Part shown: in pieces, positions 11,411-22,434 of the stretch | How positions within the stretch are numbered: position 1 is the stretch's first letter | How the letters are laid out: every line of letters starts with the position of its first letter | From: Mucidula mucida | Taxonomy: Eukaryota; Basidiomycota; Agaricomycetes; Agaricales; Physalacriaceae | Assembly: GCA_015501055.1 (NCBI GenBank) | Contig: JADNYV010000142.1 | Span: 1-64,000 of the forward strand | Length of the DNA: 64,000 nt | Direction: 5' to 3' | Program-made: the position numbers and the translations under genes | The notes under the pieces: generated by a model | The model's database searches: none | The model's input: only the letters and a program-made list of their open reading frames with translations | Told to the model about the DNA's origin: nothing

Positions 11411-14400
11411 TCAGTTGCTTGCACGGAAACGACGTGCGGATATGCCCTTGGATGTGGCAACCCGACGCGTGTAATCGCCCCAGATGCGTCCGGCAAGTCG
11501 AACAAAGGTAATGTGCCAAGAAGAGGAAATATTTCGAAGGACCCTGTCCCGTAGAATGCCACTGGAAAAAGCATCACGAGGTATGAGCCCATCAAGAGGA
11601 GGAACATGGCCTAAATAAAACTGGGTCAATGCAAGAGGCCAGATGACAGGATTGTCAAGGAAGAGGGACTCAGCCGCATGTTTAAGCAAGGGAAAGTTGG
11701 ACACTTTGGAGTCCTTGTCGCCGGTCTTGATTGCATTCTCGGTTACCCGCTCAACATCCTTCAGCGCATCCGCGCGGTATGTCGAGAATTGAGGGCAACA
11801 CACAAATGTGTGATGCATGTCCTCGATTGCGATGCAACCAAAGCGACACAGATTTGACGCTAGATAGCTACGAGAATGCATTGTTTCGGCATTCGGCAGT
11901 TGACCCGATCTTGCGTACAGCTGTACCGCCGCCGAGTATGCTGAAACTGCGTGAGTGTATGGAAAGGAAGGAGGAGGACGCTTATCGTATAGCCAAGTGG
12001 CCATCCGATGCTTGTGTCCATATCCGAACTCGCGGGACGTTCGACGAGCGAAGACGGAGGTGAGATAAGTTTTGATGTCAGACTCGATCCAGCCATGATC
12101 ATCAGAGAAGAACGTGTAGTCGTTCATGAAGAAGGTTGGTTCGGGAGCGATAGGGAGCCGAGTTGAAACAGCATGAGAGCCAGATGCGTAGTGATCAGCC
12201 TCATCGTTGAGGCGCGACTCTATAGAATCTCCACCAGTATGAGCTTTAGTATACTCAAGATGCATATGCCGGTTTCGTTGCAGAATAGACAATAGCCACC
12301 GATAGTATGAGCGCCCAGGTAAGTTTCGGAGACGCGGTTGTATATCTACAACCGTCTGAGAGTCGTCAACAAGTCGAACCGAGTTCATGTGATCTGTAAG
12401 TAGTTGATGACGGCCCATGTTGTCTATGTCGGTAGCTATCAGCGAGTCCATGATCTGAGCGAATACCTCTGCATGCAGGATTGACTTAGCGGTACCAGCG
12501 ACGCGCATGACAAGAGTCCGAGGTCCTGTAACCGCCGCAATGAGAGTTTTTGGGTCAAGAAGTCCCGCTGATGCCGGACTTGCTGATCCGTCAGATGCCC
12601 ACATCGTGACATCACTCTCTTGAGACTTGACCTTCGACGCCGACATCTGCGAAGTCGCCGCGAGCCAGCGGATCCAGCTTTCAGCCGCTACACGATGTTC
12701 CTCCCGAGGCCTCACCAAATCCTCTGATCCGATATAGAACCATGACAGCGGGACATTTTCGAAGACGTCGACCATCCTCTGCCAGGCCACGGATGCACCA
12801 AGATCAGTCGCACGATGAGTAGGGAACGGTGGGTCTGTGCGTGGAGAGAAGGTGCGAGCATTCCATTCACCAGCATGACGGAGTAAACTCACCCCCTTTT
12901 TTTGCAGAGACAACCAAACACGTCCGTGCGGTACGTCCTTCCCGTGTGCACGACATACTGCCGACACATGCGTCAAACTCATATCTCCACGCAGGACATG
13001 ACTCTGGTCCGTCAACCGCAGGCCCAACTTGACGCCGGAACTTCCCATCGCCTGTTGGGCTGAGATCCAGGCCATTGGAAGACGCCCACAATAACGCGAG
13101 AACCCACGACTAAGCCCGGCACCGTCAAGTGGACTGGCGCAGCCGTTAATCGAGCACTGCCAGTCAGCAAGGGTAATCCGCGCCATTTTGCGATAGGCAG
13201 GTACGTGGTGATTTAAATCACGCACCAGCCCTTCAACAGCCAACGAGGCGTTTACATTAGCAATTGACGGGAATTCGAAGCCGTGCGCCGTAATAGGCAA
13301 GGTGAGTAGCTTCGAAGATGGGCGGTATGGGAAGCCTAGCAGCTCATGCGTCTTCAGGGCGATAAGCGAGTCGAGCCGTTCAGCATCGGCCTGAGAGATT
13401 GGTTGCAAAGCGAGAAGAGCGCGCGCGCGAGACAAGACATTCTGGACAAGTATCTTGCGTATCAGCGTTATTGGTGTACGCAGAGCGAATTTAGGCATCT
13501 TAAACTCGTCAATAAAGCATTTCAGTTCGTTAAAGCGTGCAGTGGGATCGTCAACCTTAGCGCGCAGAAATTCGAGCTCGTCCTTGACCACCGGCACAGC
13601 GTGAAGAGTTATCGTCATCGGGCTAACACTGGCTCGGTTCGTGATGGAGGACATATAAATTGTGTCGGGTATCTCGCGTCGTAGTCCCAGCGCGTAAGCT
13701 TCAGTTTTCTTCCATTGAGTAAGCCATCCGTATGCAAACTGAAAGCGCTCCATAGCCAGGGTGAAGTACATGAGGCCAGCTTCGTCGCGCGCAAAGAGGT
13801 AGGAGTCGTCCATCGCTTCAGCCATCAATATTCTGAGCTCAGTTTCATCATTAGGAAGATGCAAATCACCGCATTCTGCATTCGAAGATCGTAGAAGGAG
13901 ACTGCCCTCACTGTCAGTAGCCAAATCAGAGAGCCAGCGATGTCCAAGACTAGTCGTCAGCGTCGACTTCAGCGGAGAAAGAGGACCACCCTGTTTAGTT
14001 ACCCCAGAGATGAATATTGGGTCAGTCATGCCGTGTGCCGTCCGTATCGAGCATTTAACATTGTCCTGAGCAGCACGGTCGAGTTCAATAATCGAGGCGG
14101 GCAATCCGTAGGCAGTGATAGCATTGTGGAATCCCTGAGGCGCGAGGTAGTCGAAGCCCTTCATCTGGTCGCGCTTGAGACACCAGACTTCGGTTTTGTG
14201 ACGTTGAGCCCAAGTCTTAATGCCCGAGAGGAAGCTAATGAGATCTCTTGCCTGTACACCCTGCTGTGTCGCGACTTGCGTCTCCGGGATGATACTGAGT
14301 CGAGCAACATAGGGAGTTAGGCAGTAGTTTAGCCAGGTCATCGGTGAGTTCGCGAGAAAATTTGATATCTGCAACCCACGATAATTGGACAGGTCGGTGC

Positions 14401-14905
14401 GAAGGCCTCGCTTGTACAGCGCTGTTGCCCACACGTCCTTGATATTACCGGGAAAACGCGCCGTTTCAACGATGTAGTCGTGGAGAGTAATGATTAGTGC
14501 TAGAGTTCGGTCATTCAGCGCTTTCACACACCATTTTTCCCAACCGTCTGGACCAGGGGAGGGCCGAGCGTTTCCTTTACGAAGCATTGCGCGATATTCC
14601 AGGACGGACACGCGACGGGGCCATTGGAACGGATCCCCGTCAACTCGGTCGCGAATAGCGCGTACAGAATCACACGTCAGCCACGGTTTGGGAATAATAG
14701 GTGGTGCAGGTCGGTCGTAGAGCGATTGGAAATAGGCCCGAGTCTCTTCCTTAACATCTTGGGGCCGCGATAACAAGTCATTGGAACCCAGCCTGTTGAC
14801 AATAAGCGGGAGCCCAGCATACTCTCCAGAGACGTTAATCAGCTTCTTAGTAGAGCCTCCAAGGAGCGCCGCCTTGATCTTCGCTCGGTCCGATTCATAA
14901 GAGCG
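11411..14905 (-). pseudogene. LINE reverse transcriptase + RNase H region
   Basis: The minus-strand frame continues that of the endonuclease segment after a single TGA. It shows the RT signature PGPDGWEKW, a motif-A-like block (DQMKGFDYL), GGPLSPL (motif B region) and AMDDSY, which fits the xxDD catalytic motif C. The RNase H domain shows the expected acidic residues in WASDGS, HAEVFAQ, LLTDHMNSV and NDEADHYAS. A C-terminal C-x3-C...H-x4-C cluster (CRFGC, HHTFVCC) resembles the Zn motif common in fungal RNase H-bearing LINEs. The catalytic residues look intact, so decay here is limited to the upstream stop. Confidence 0.85.
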
Positions 14906-16042
14906 TCAATAGGCTTCGTCAGCTCGTGCAGCATAGATCTCCTTAGCAAGGCGTTTCCGGCGAGCCGTCAGAGCATCCCTAGTCAGGGCATCAGAGGCGA
15001 GTCCTAACCAGCCATTAGTGAGTGTCAGTCGTCGTCTGAAGGTGCGCAGATAAGCAGTAGTCGATGTAGAGACTCTAGCAGTGTTGGGAAAGCGAAGAAG
15101 CAGAAGGGAACCACCAATCAAACGGTTTTCACTGATGAGAGCCTGGATGCGAGGAGACGTGAGAGCGCGGGTACCCGATCTCCGCTTGAATGAACGACGA
15201 CCAAAGACGGCCTCAGCCGTGTTAGTCATAATGTCCGTGAGGCCATCGTACAGGCGAGTCCATGAGGCATCGTCGTTAACATTTATGTCAAACAGAGAAA
15301 GGTCTAACGCACGCTTTTCAGCCTTCTCCTCAAAAACCTCAAACAGTTTCTGTTCAGACCGTTTGGGAAAGCACAGCCGCGGACGAGACACATTGGGTAC
15401 CAGATCGTTGTACTGCAGACTTCCGCGGCTTGAACGAGGCACGACATAGCCAAGTATAGCTCGATGATCTGTAACGGGCACAAATTCCTGGGGCTTATCA
15501 GCGACAAATACACAAGCTTCAATAGTGGAGATGCGGGAGACAACTAGCCGGTCAATGATATTTCCCTCTCTCGCATCCCTCTTGCCATCCTTCTTTGGGC
15601 AGCAGGTCCAGTCATGATCACGTGTTCGAGCCGTGTTCAAACTCCAGACATCAATCGCATTGCAACCCTCAAGAAACAAGAGGAAAGGCTGCCGATCCTC
15701 AGCCTTCACCCGTTCCACAGCAGACACCGTCGCATTCAGATCGCCGGAGAGAGACCAGCCATGAGGCGTTGACCGAACTAGCATTGTAAGCGCAGCCCAA
15801 AACCTAGGTTTCTCACCAGGGTCCCACGGCGCGTATACCCCAAAGACACGATGTCGAAATGCGCCGCCGGTGTCATCTGGGAGAGCTATGTCAACGGCAA
15901 CCACCCTACCCTTAAGAACAGCATCAGTAATTTGAACACGATTAATTATCTGAATATCCTTGCAAACGCCCACAACAACACCCCACTTCCACGTACCAGC
16001 GGTTGGCTGAGAGCATTCCTCAAAGATATTATAATCAGACAT
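14906..16042 (-). pseudogene. LINE endonuclease domain (main part)
   Basis: The first EN strand (IYALNANGLG) lies in the upstream frame. The rest is here: YNIFEE, KWGVVVGV, FGVYAPW, SGDLNA, the DHDWTC region and PVTDHRAILG, which supply the Asn, Asp and His pattern of AP-like endonucleases. The EN domain is therefore split between two frames at the T6 run at 16055-16060. Conserved GKLP before YNIFEE reads only in this frame. The segment ends at an in-frame TGA, after which similarity continues unchanged, so the stop is a lesion rather than a true end. Confidence 0.8.
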
Positions 16043-18140
16043 CGGCAGCTTCCCAAAAAACCGGTGTTGTCGACTTTAGCTCAGAGATAACGAAAACGGC
16101 GGGTGAGCGAAACCGAATTGCAGTGTTGACAGCGTGAACTTTCAGCGAGTGACCCAGACCATTAGCGTTTAGCGCGTAAATTGAGAGAGACGAAGCTGGA
16201 AGAGTAGCCGACACAGGTGAGATTAGAACCGAGACCAGTAGTAAGTAAAATAGAGAACGAAAGCGAAACGACCGTGGTATAAGTAGCGGAGAGCGGAGCA
16301 ATAATGTATAACGTAAAGTATGGGTAGTCCAAAATATGAGAGCGAGCAGCAGCATGAGAAATGTATATACGCCAAGAGCTGAGACCATATGAATCGTTTT
16401 TAAGACTGAGAACACGCCGTCAGAGACTGAGACAAGACCAGAGAGAGGCAGACATACAGCATTAGTCATTTCAGTATCCTCAGGAAGAACGCTGTGGACG
16501 ACCGTCGCCTCTTCCTCATCCTCGGTCACCATCTCTTCCCGCGTCGTCGCTGAGAAGCCATCAGCCGCAGTCGGCTGATGCCGCTTGCGCTTAGGAGTCG
16601 GTGTCACAGGTGGCGAAGTAGCAGAGAGAGCGGGAGTAGGAGGAGGACGCCGGGGTTGGGGAGAGGAGATGGAAGGCGGAGCCATACTGTCCGTAATTGC
16701 CTTGTCTGCAAGATCCAACTTGTCGTTAACAGCCCGAATTTCGGTGTGGAGGGACTTCAGCTCTGCGTTCAAGTCATCCAACACGGCGGCATCCGTCGTA
16801 CACAACCGTTCCGAGATGACACGATCGAGCTGGCGCAAGAGTCTGGTGCGATCATCAGCGAGCTGACCACGTAGGTGAAGACCAAAGATAGAATGTTGTG
16901 CTTTCACCGTCATGTCCGTCAAGGTGACCATATTCTTCGTTAAGCCCTCAAAAGCCTGTTCCACCGATCCAACTCGTCTGTCAAGTGCCGCAAAACCTGC
17001 CGTCTGATCCTTGCGTAACGAGTTCACCGCCGCGTGGATGTCATCCAGGGCAGTCTGCATATGACCGCCTGCGTCGCGGATGGCAGACGCGGGGGTACGC
17101 TGAACCCACGAATTCTCGGAGTTGATATCATAGACTAGGCGGGGATAGATGGCGTTGGGGACTGACGGCTTGACGTGCTCGTCAAAGAACTGGGTGCTCT
17201 TCAAGACGTACTGCGAACCCTCCCAGTCGCGCATGCGAAAAATGTAGGCGTCGCCGTCAATGCGACTGTCAGAGAATCGAGTCGATCCATTGTTGTCATG
17301 AAATTTTTTGAAGAAGCGATCCAGTGTATGTTTCACCGTGTAGTCGTACTGCGAGATCCCTCTAACCGCCATTTCGAACGGACCCTCAGGCTGTACCTGG
17401 ACAAAGGGCTGGGTGAAGACGAGGCGTGAGGGAGAGGGACGGGAGTCGGCAGGGGTTGGTAAGACGACGTCGAGGAAGGATTGTTGGAGGAGGCGGGAGA
17501 CATCAGCCGTGTAGCAAAGGATGAGCGTGCCATCACGGCCGCTGTCCATAGACCAGTACGAAGCAACTTTAATCCTCATCGCGTCAAGCTGCTTGGCGAC
17601 GAGGGCGAGTTCGGCCTTGCCAGCATCCTTTCCGTTACCGGAAAGTCCACTGACCTTAAGCCACATGCTCTTGTCGCGCCCATCGCGAGCAGGCGACCAA
17701 GCCGGCTTCCATTGCGGGTTCAAGGCACGGAGAGGTTCGAACCAGTCTTCGAGAAGATCAGGGCGTGGCTGTGTATCAAGAGCGGACACGTGTTTGGACA
17801 CGCGGGCGTAGCAGTAGGTGTCGGTGGGTGCTCGGGTGGGAAGGAAGGTGAGATGCCAGAGAGGGTCTGCACGGGAGGGCAGGGTGTAGGTGTACTTGGT
17901 CGAAGCATCCGGCTTGTTTAGAGCAGCTGCCTTGATTGCTGCCTCAACGGTCTGCGCCGCGGACAGGCCGGATATGGGCGTTACGTCGCGGATAATGAGC
18001 TCGCAACCGTATGCTGCAGGTGCAGTGTCATTGGGAAGGCCGTTCTGCTGCGACGGAGAGGGCGGACGCTCCGTGAATGCGGGTGGAGCGCGGTATGGGG
18101 GTAGCCTCGGAATGGTCGGGTCCGGTGTGTGAGCTGCCAT
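16035..18140 (-). CDS. LINE ORF1-like protein running into the endonuclease
   Basis: A 701-residue frame opens at the ATG at 18140. The N-terminal half is proline-rich and then holds a globular region of unknown fold. The middle (about residues 350-480) is rich in heptad-like Leu/Asp/Lys and probably coiled coil. Near the C-terminus are two strongly hydrophobic segments (around LMLLLALIFW and SLFYLLLVSVLI, followed by SPVSATLP) placed directly before the first EN strand. The frame stops 8 nt into the next one. A single joined polyprotein seems to have been the ancestral state. Confidence 0.75.
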   Translation of the reverse strand: MAAHTPDPTIPRLPPYRAPPAFTERPPSPSQQNGLPNDTAPAAYGCELIIRDVTPISGLSAAQTVEAAIKAAALNKPDASTKYTYTLPSRADPLWHLTFLPTRAPTDTYCYARVSKHVSALDTQPRPDLLEDWFEPLRALNPQWKPAWSPARDGRDKSMWLKVSGLSGNGKDAGKAELALVAKQLDAMRIKVASYWSMDSGRDGTLILCYTADVSRLLQQSFLDVVLPTPADSRPSPSRLVFTQPFVQVQPEGPFEMAVRGISQYDYTVKHTLDRFFKKFHDNNGSTRFSDSRIDGDAYIFRMRDWEGSQYVLKSTQFFDEHVKPSVPNAIYPRLVYDINSENSWVQRTPASAIRDAGGHMQTALDDIHAAVNSLRKDQTAGFAALDRRVGSVEQAFEGLTKNMVTLTDMTVKAQHSIFGLHLRGQLADDRTRLLRQLDRVISERLCTTDAAVLDDLNAELKSLHTEIRAVNDKLDLADKAITDSMAPPSISSPQPRRPPPTPALSATSPPVTPTPKRKRHQPTAADGFSATTREEMVTEDEEEATVVHSVLPEDTEMTNAVCLPLSGLVSVSDGVFSVLKTIHMVSALGVYTFLMLLLALIFWTTHTLRYTLLLRSPLLIPRSFRFRSLFYLLLVSVLISPVSATLPASSLSIYALNANGLGHSLKVHAVNTAIRFRSPAVFVISELKSTTPVFWEAADV

Positions 18141-18444
18141 TGATGGAAAATTTTTCGGGAAAAGAGAGAGCGTGTAAAATAGCGAAAAGATAAAGAGTGG
18201 AACGTTTCAGAGCAAACGAGCCATGAACGAGCGAGGCCGGGAGCCGGGGCGGGGGCGGTGATGGTGGTTGTTGTTGTTGTTGTTGTCAGTTACTCTTGCC
18301 GTAATACTCGTACAGGTTGACATTCGCTTGCAAACACATCACCTATGTCTCGCCTTGTAACCGTCACCTGGCGGAGACAAACACATCGGACAGATCATAA
18401 CATGATTGATTCGCTAACATAAATAGACTATGGTATCCTGGATG

Positions 18445-20587
18445 CTAAATGCGAGAGCTAGTGTTATCCGCCGCCACTTTCACAAGGTGTGCAGCATCAT
18501 CCGAACGTGGCCTTATCACACACTTGAAAGGTAGTGGATATCTGTCGTCGTGCATTACTACATTAGCCCGAGAAACGCACGCTGAATGAAGAAACGAACC
18601 GAATATGTCCATCAGTGTATGCATTAGCGTCAGGTATGATTTCCCTGCCGTCATCGTCCAACGCTCTTTCGGCGGTGAAGACGGAAAGGAAGGATGCAAT
18701 TGCTAGCCAAGTGTTGTTCATAGCAAGATAGCACCCAGGGCATATTCTACGAAGGTCGTGAGATGGAGCGAGCAAGCTAGCAAGCAGATAGCATGACCTT
18801 CTACCAAAGCCAAATGCTGCGACTTTAGCGGGATCTGGGGGGAGTTCTTTTCCTTCGATCTTGATGAAGCGTTCAGGCTTGAATTCGGTGGGCTCTGGAT
18901 AGTCTACTTCGTTGCGCAGGATAGCCCTACAGAATGAAGGTGTGTACACACGTTCGTAGGACCCGAACATTGACGAACCAAACATTGCCGATCACGTAGC
19001 TTCCTAATCTCAAGAAGGTTAGAACCAACAGCACGTCACAAGTAGTTCAATGACTAGCCTTCTGGTATGTACTGTCCATTGTACGCATCTTCATTGATGC
19101 TACGATGAACAAAGCCTCCATGAATGATTAGTACAAGTCAAGGTAAGGACCACATAACGAACCCATCGGTAACGCAGGGTTCCATCGCAGCGTTTACGAA
19201 AGTATAGCTTCAATGTACGGTAGACGAGAACGATCGTTGAAATCGGGCAGCCGATTCTTTCCAACGACAACGTCCAACTCTGCTTGGGCCTTCCTCTGCA
19301 CCGCTGGGTAAAGCACTGCCGCCAATATGAACGAAGCGACGGCCGAGTAGGTCTGGATGGACATCAGATTCTCGAGTATTCCATGGCGAAAATGGGCACT
19401 AACAGTGTCTGCACCGCCGAGAAACATCATCGCGGCGCAATTCTTGATGGCTTCAACGTCGTCTCGATCGTCGCCTTCATTGACGCGTGCCAAGTGTTCG
19501 GTAACGAAACACGATGTAGCCGTACCATCAGCCTAAGCCAGCATTGGTGAACGATGAAGGGACAATCACAATGCGCACTATCTTAGGCATGAGCATCTTC
19601 CAGGGGGTCTCTATCAAAGCTGTCGTAGTCTTCGCCCATTCGACGGCTTTCCGCTTAAACCCGGCACCAGGCATCCAAGCTATTCAGTGCAAAATGTCAG
19701 CTTGAAGGGGTTGCCATAGACTTAGTGGGACGACATGCCGGGTACATGTTTGAGGAAAGGCAAGAAGTCGACGTAGTACTTTCCGGGTGTCGCTGCTTCT
19801 ATAAGTTGGTTTGTTGCTTCCTCTGCCAGGGCGACATAAGACTTGTGCTTATACTTGACATCGTATCCATAGATGAGCCGCAGAATAATTGATCCCGAGA
19901 ACCTTTGAGACAACATAAGTGTGCGGAATGAGATATAGAAAATGGACGGACTGGTGTGCATGGGAAGCAAAGTCTTGCGGCCTCTCTAGAAGGTTCTTCA
20001 AAAATACGCTGACAGCTGCCATCTGTACTGGGAAGTGGTCTTCGACAGCGCGTTGGTTGAACGACTGGTGAAATAGCCGCCGATATTTTCTAGCGCCGAT
20101 ATGAGCACAATGACAGAAAGGTTTCGAGATATCGCGTACCGCCAGCGCTCTGAATAACCGATGAAGACAACGTCGAAATCCCAACCCATCATGTCGTTGA
20201 TCAGGGTGCTGTCTACGACACGACTCAGTACAAATCCGACCGCAGGACGATATACATACATGGTCTATCCGAATAGTTCGCAGATCGTTTCTCCAGGAGA
20301 TCATTCGTCGCTTTCGCCGAGTTCAAGATGACCATGGGCGCTCCGGGAATGTACAAAAAGACGACGTCTCCAAACGTCTCACCCCATTCCGTGAACTTGT
20401 CCCAGTGCTTCTCGATGGGTATGTCGAACAGGTTTCCAAGTATCGGAACGCCTTTGGGTCCGGGAGGGTAGATCAAGGGGCGTCTATTTCGACGAAAGAG
20501 CAAGAACACGACTGTTCCTCCAAAGAGAAAAATGAGGGGATGCATTGATAGTGTAGACGGCGGTGGCCAAACGACAGAAAGACCCAT
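18445..20587 (-). pseudogene. Cytochrome P450 with a nonsense codon at the ExxR motif
   Basis: The minus-strand gene begins with an N-terminal anchor (PLIFLFGGTVVFLLF), a basic linker and the proline hinge YPPGPKGVPILGN. C-helix and mid-protein sequence follow over several small exons, then the I-helix AAMMFLGGADTVSA, LRWNPALPMGS, the PERF region (KPERFIKIEG) and the heme-binding loop FGFGRR...ICPG, split by an intron. The layout and PPGPKG/GGADTVSA signatures fit the fungal CYP620/CYP5144-like microsomal monooxygenases. At 19194-19196 the codon expected to be the Glu of ExxR (before TLRW) is TAA. Reading frame and splice sites otherwise look good, so the gene may have been lost recently, or the base may be a sequencing error. 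Confidence 0.8.
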
Positions 20588-21114
20588 CAGCGGTGATATG
20601 TATGAGTGGGACGGGGTTCTCAGGGTGTGTGGACCCTAGTAGACGTGGCGAATGGTCTTCTGATGGCAGGGCGAGGTGCTTCTCCTGTACTATGACACCC
20701 CGTGGAAGAGTTTAGCGAGTAGTTTTGCAACATCAGAGCAATTGAAGGCAGTTTACTGGTTCCGATGATTGTCCGGCCTACATCGTCAATAAAACGGCTG
20801 GATTAATAAGTCTAATGATTAACACTAACATGATTGTTCAACTATCATCTGCATAGAGTTCGTTTGTTGAAAGGGCACCAGTTGCGAGTTTTCCGGTGCA
20901 AGTTGAAGGTCATAGAGAAAGGAGACCGTCCCAGGCAACCCAGGCCGTAGCCGGCATGCAGAGACCCCTCCATCAGGGTCACGGCGTCTTCGGCTTCGCT
21001 CAAGTCAATGGTGTGGGTCCTTTCATACGAATGCGCAACTAGGGCTCTGACGTTGTGCGAACGCGTTGCGACAGGCATAAGGACGCGTTTCAGAACCGCT
21101 TCTCCTCGTTCACC
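20588..21114. other. Intergenic, no gene seen
   Basis: About 530 bp lie between the P450 start (-) and the start of the interrupted DUF6534 gene (+), so the region should hold two divergent promoters. The open frame on the minus strand that runs into it is antisense to the DUF6534 exon and is not convincing. Confidence 0.35.
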
Positions 21115-21302
21115 ATGTCCGCTACTCTCACTACGGATGTCCTTCAGATCGTCCGAGACATCGTAGGCCCGCTGGTCGTTGGCGTCCTGGTTAATGGCTT
21201 GGTCACTGGGGCGTGTATGCAACAGTACATTCAATATCTTACTTCCTCGTGCAAGGATACTCGACTGCTGCGGTTCGTCGTTCTCTAGCACTTCGCTTTT
21301 TA

Positions 21303-21307
21303 GCACT
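21303..21307 (+). repeat. Target-site duplication (left copy), GCACT
   Basis: GCACT directly precedes the 5' LTR and recurs at 27866-27870 directly after the 3' LTR. Five bp is the usual target duplication for Ty3/gypsy integrases. Confidence 0.85.
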
Positions 21308-21836
21308 CGTTATGAATGACCATATTTTCACACTTTCACATCTTATCATATCTTATCGGGGGCCTTGTCTTATCAACCAACGGACTGTTTCATCATCTGT
21401 TTCGTCACCGATCATACTCCTTTTCATTACCGAAGCCGTACTCATGTCGGACACACACCCAACACATGGATGACATCATACATGCCGATACCTCATGGAC
21501 TCCCTATTGTATACACACCGCCGACACTCGTAGCACACATGGTCGTTTCAGTATTATTACTTACATGCAGATACCACTCGTATTTAATGGTTTCACGGAC
21601 TAGTAGCATACAACACTGGGTCAAGGGCGTGGAGCATCCCTAGTAGAAACGCGTATGGACAAGGAGTCTCAAACACAGACTTACTAGTATATAAACAGTA
21701 GTGTAGTATCATTGTACTTTAGTTCCGATCTCGTTTATACACCTGGCCTAGCCTAGTCTTACGAACGCGGACGCTTTCTTTCTTAGTTCTTGCTGTGGTA
21801 CCTGGTTGAGTCTCGTGGCTTAGTCAGTCGCTAACA
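21308..21836 (+). repeat. 5' LTR (529 bp)
   Basis: The sequence is the same as the 3' LTR except for the first base (C instead of T), one substitution about 20 bp in, and a missing 7-bp stretch near 21740. The LTR is bounded by TGTTA...TAACA in the 3' copy; here the first base has changed, giving CGTTA. It should carry the promoter. Confidence 0.92.
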
Positions 21837-22434
21837 GAAGATCGGAACTACTTTCTACCACCTACCACACATCCCTGATCGTTGATCAGCACTTCGCTGT
21901 TTGATCATCGCATATTCCCCTATTCCCTTTCCCTGTTTACAGATCGACGGATTCCTAATTCCAGCGCACGTCCGCATACATGTGTATTGGTCCCAGTAGC
22001 GCCGGCTAACAGTTAGAGATAACTGCCTCGGGTGCTGGAAGTAGCCGCTCTCACGAGAACGAACTTTTGGCAGTTGCACTTCAGTGGGCGCTGTTTACGG
22101 GTCAACCCCGTTCCCAGGAAAACTTCGGCTTACCTCACACCAGAGGGACGTCGGCTGGGCAATTGCGAACTTGTGACGAGCTCTTGGGCTCCGTAGATAC
22201 GTAGTCAGTAGTCGGTAAAATAGCGTAGACAGTTACGATACCTACCTACTTTACTTACCTTACGATACACATCATCATTCCCCACCCTACCAAGTCCTGG
22301 ATTCTATTTCAGATCTAGGCGATCCCTCCCTATTCATCCAAACCTCTATTCCCTCACCCGTTTCATCCAAATCCGCATCACCCATATCCCCACTTTCACC
22401 CTTTCACTCTCCGATTCCATCACCCCGATCCATC

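Larger units (their letters stand above)
11270..18290 (-). mobile_element. Non-LTR retrotransposon (LINE) with endonuclease, RT and RNase H, inactive
   Basis: A minus-strand element of about 7 kb is defined by an ORF1-like region (16035-18140) and an ORF2 region (11411-16042) with AP-type endonuclease, reverse transcriptase, RNase H and a terminal Cys/His motif. Gene order and the RNase H domain resemble Tad1- or I-type fungal LINEs. Both ends are approximate. I could not find a poly-A tail or a convincing target-site duplication; a TTG microsatellite at about 18267-18286 lies near the 5' end. The copy carries at least two lesions: a frameshift at the T6 run at 16055-16060 and an in-frame TGA at 14906-14908. 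Confidence 0.88.

Noticed and set aside
16055..16060. Programmed frameshift in the LINE at the T6 run
   Set aside because: The run is not a proper X_XXY_YYZ heptamer in the ORF1 phase, and the endonuclease domain itself is split, so a one-base indel is the simpler reading.
20845..21306. 153-codon minus-strand frame
   Set aside because: It overlaps the first exon of the DUF6534 gene in antisense and shows no motif.
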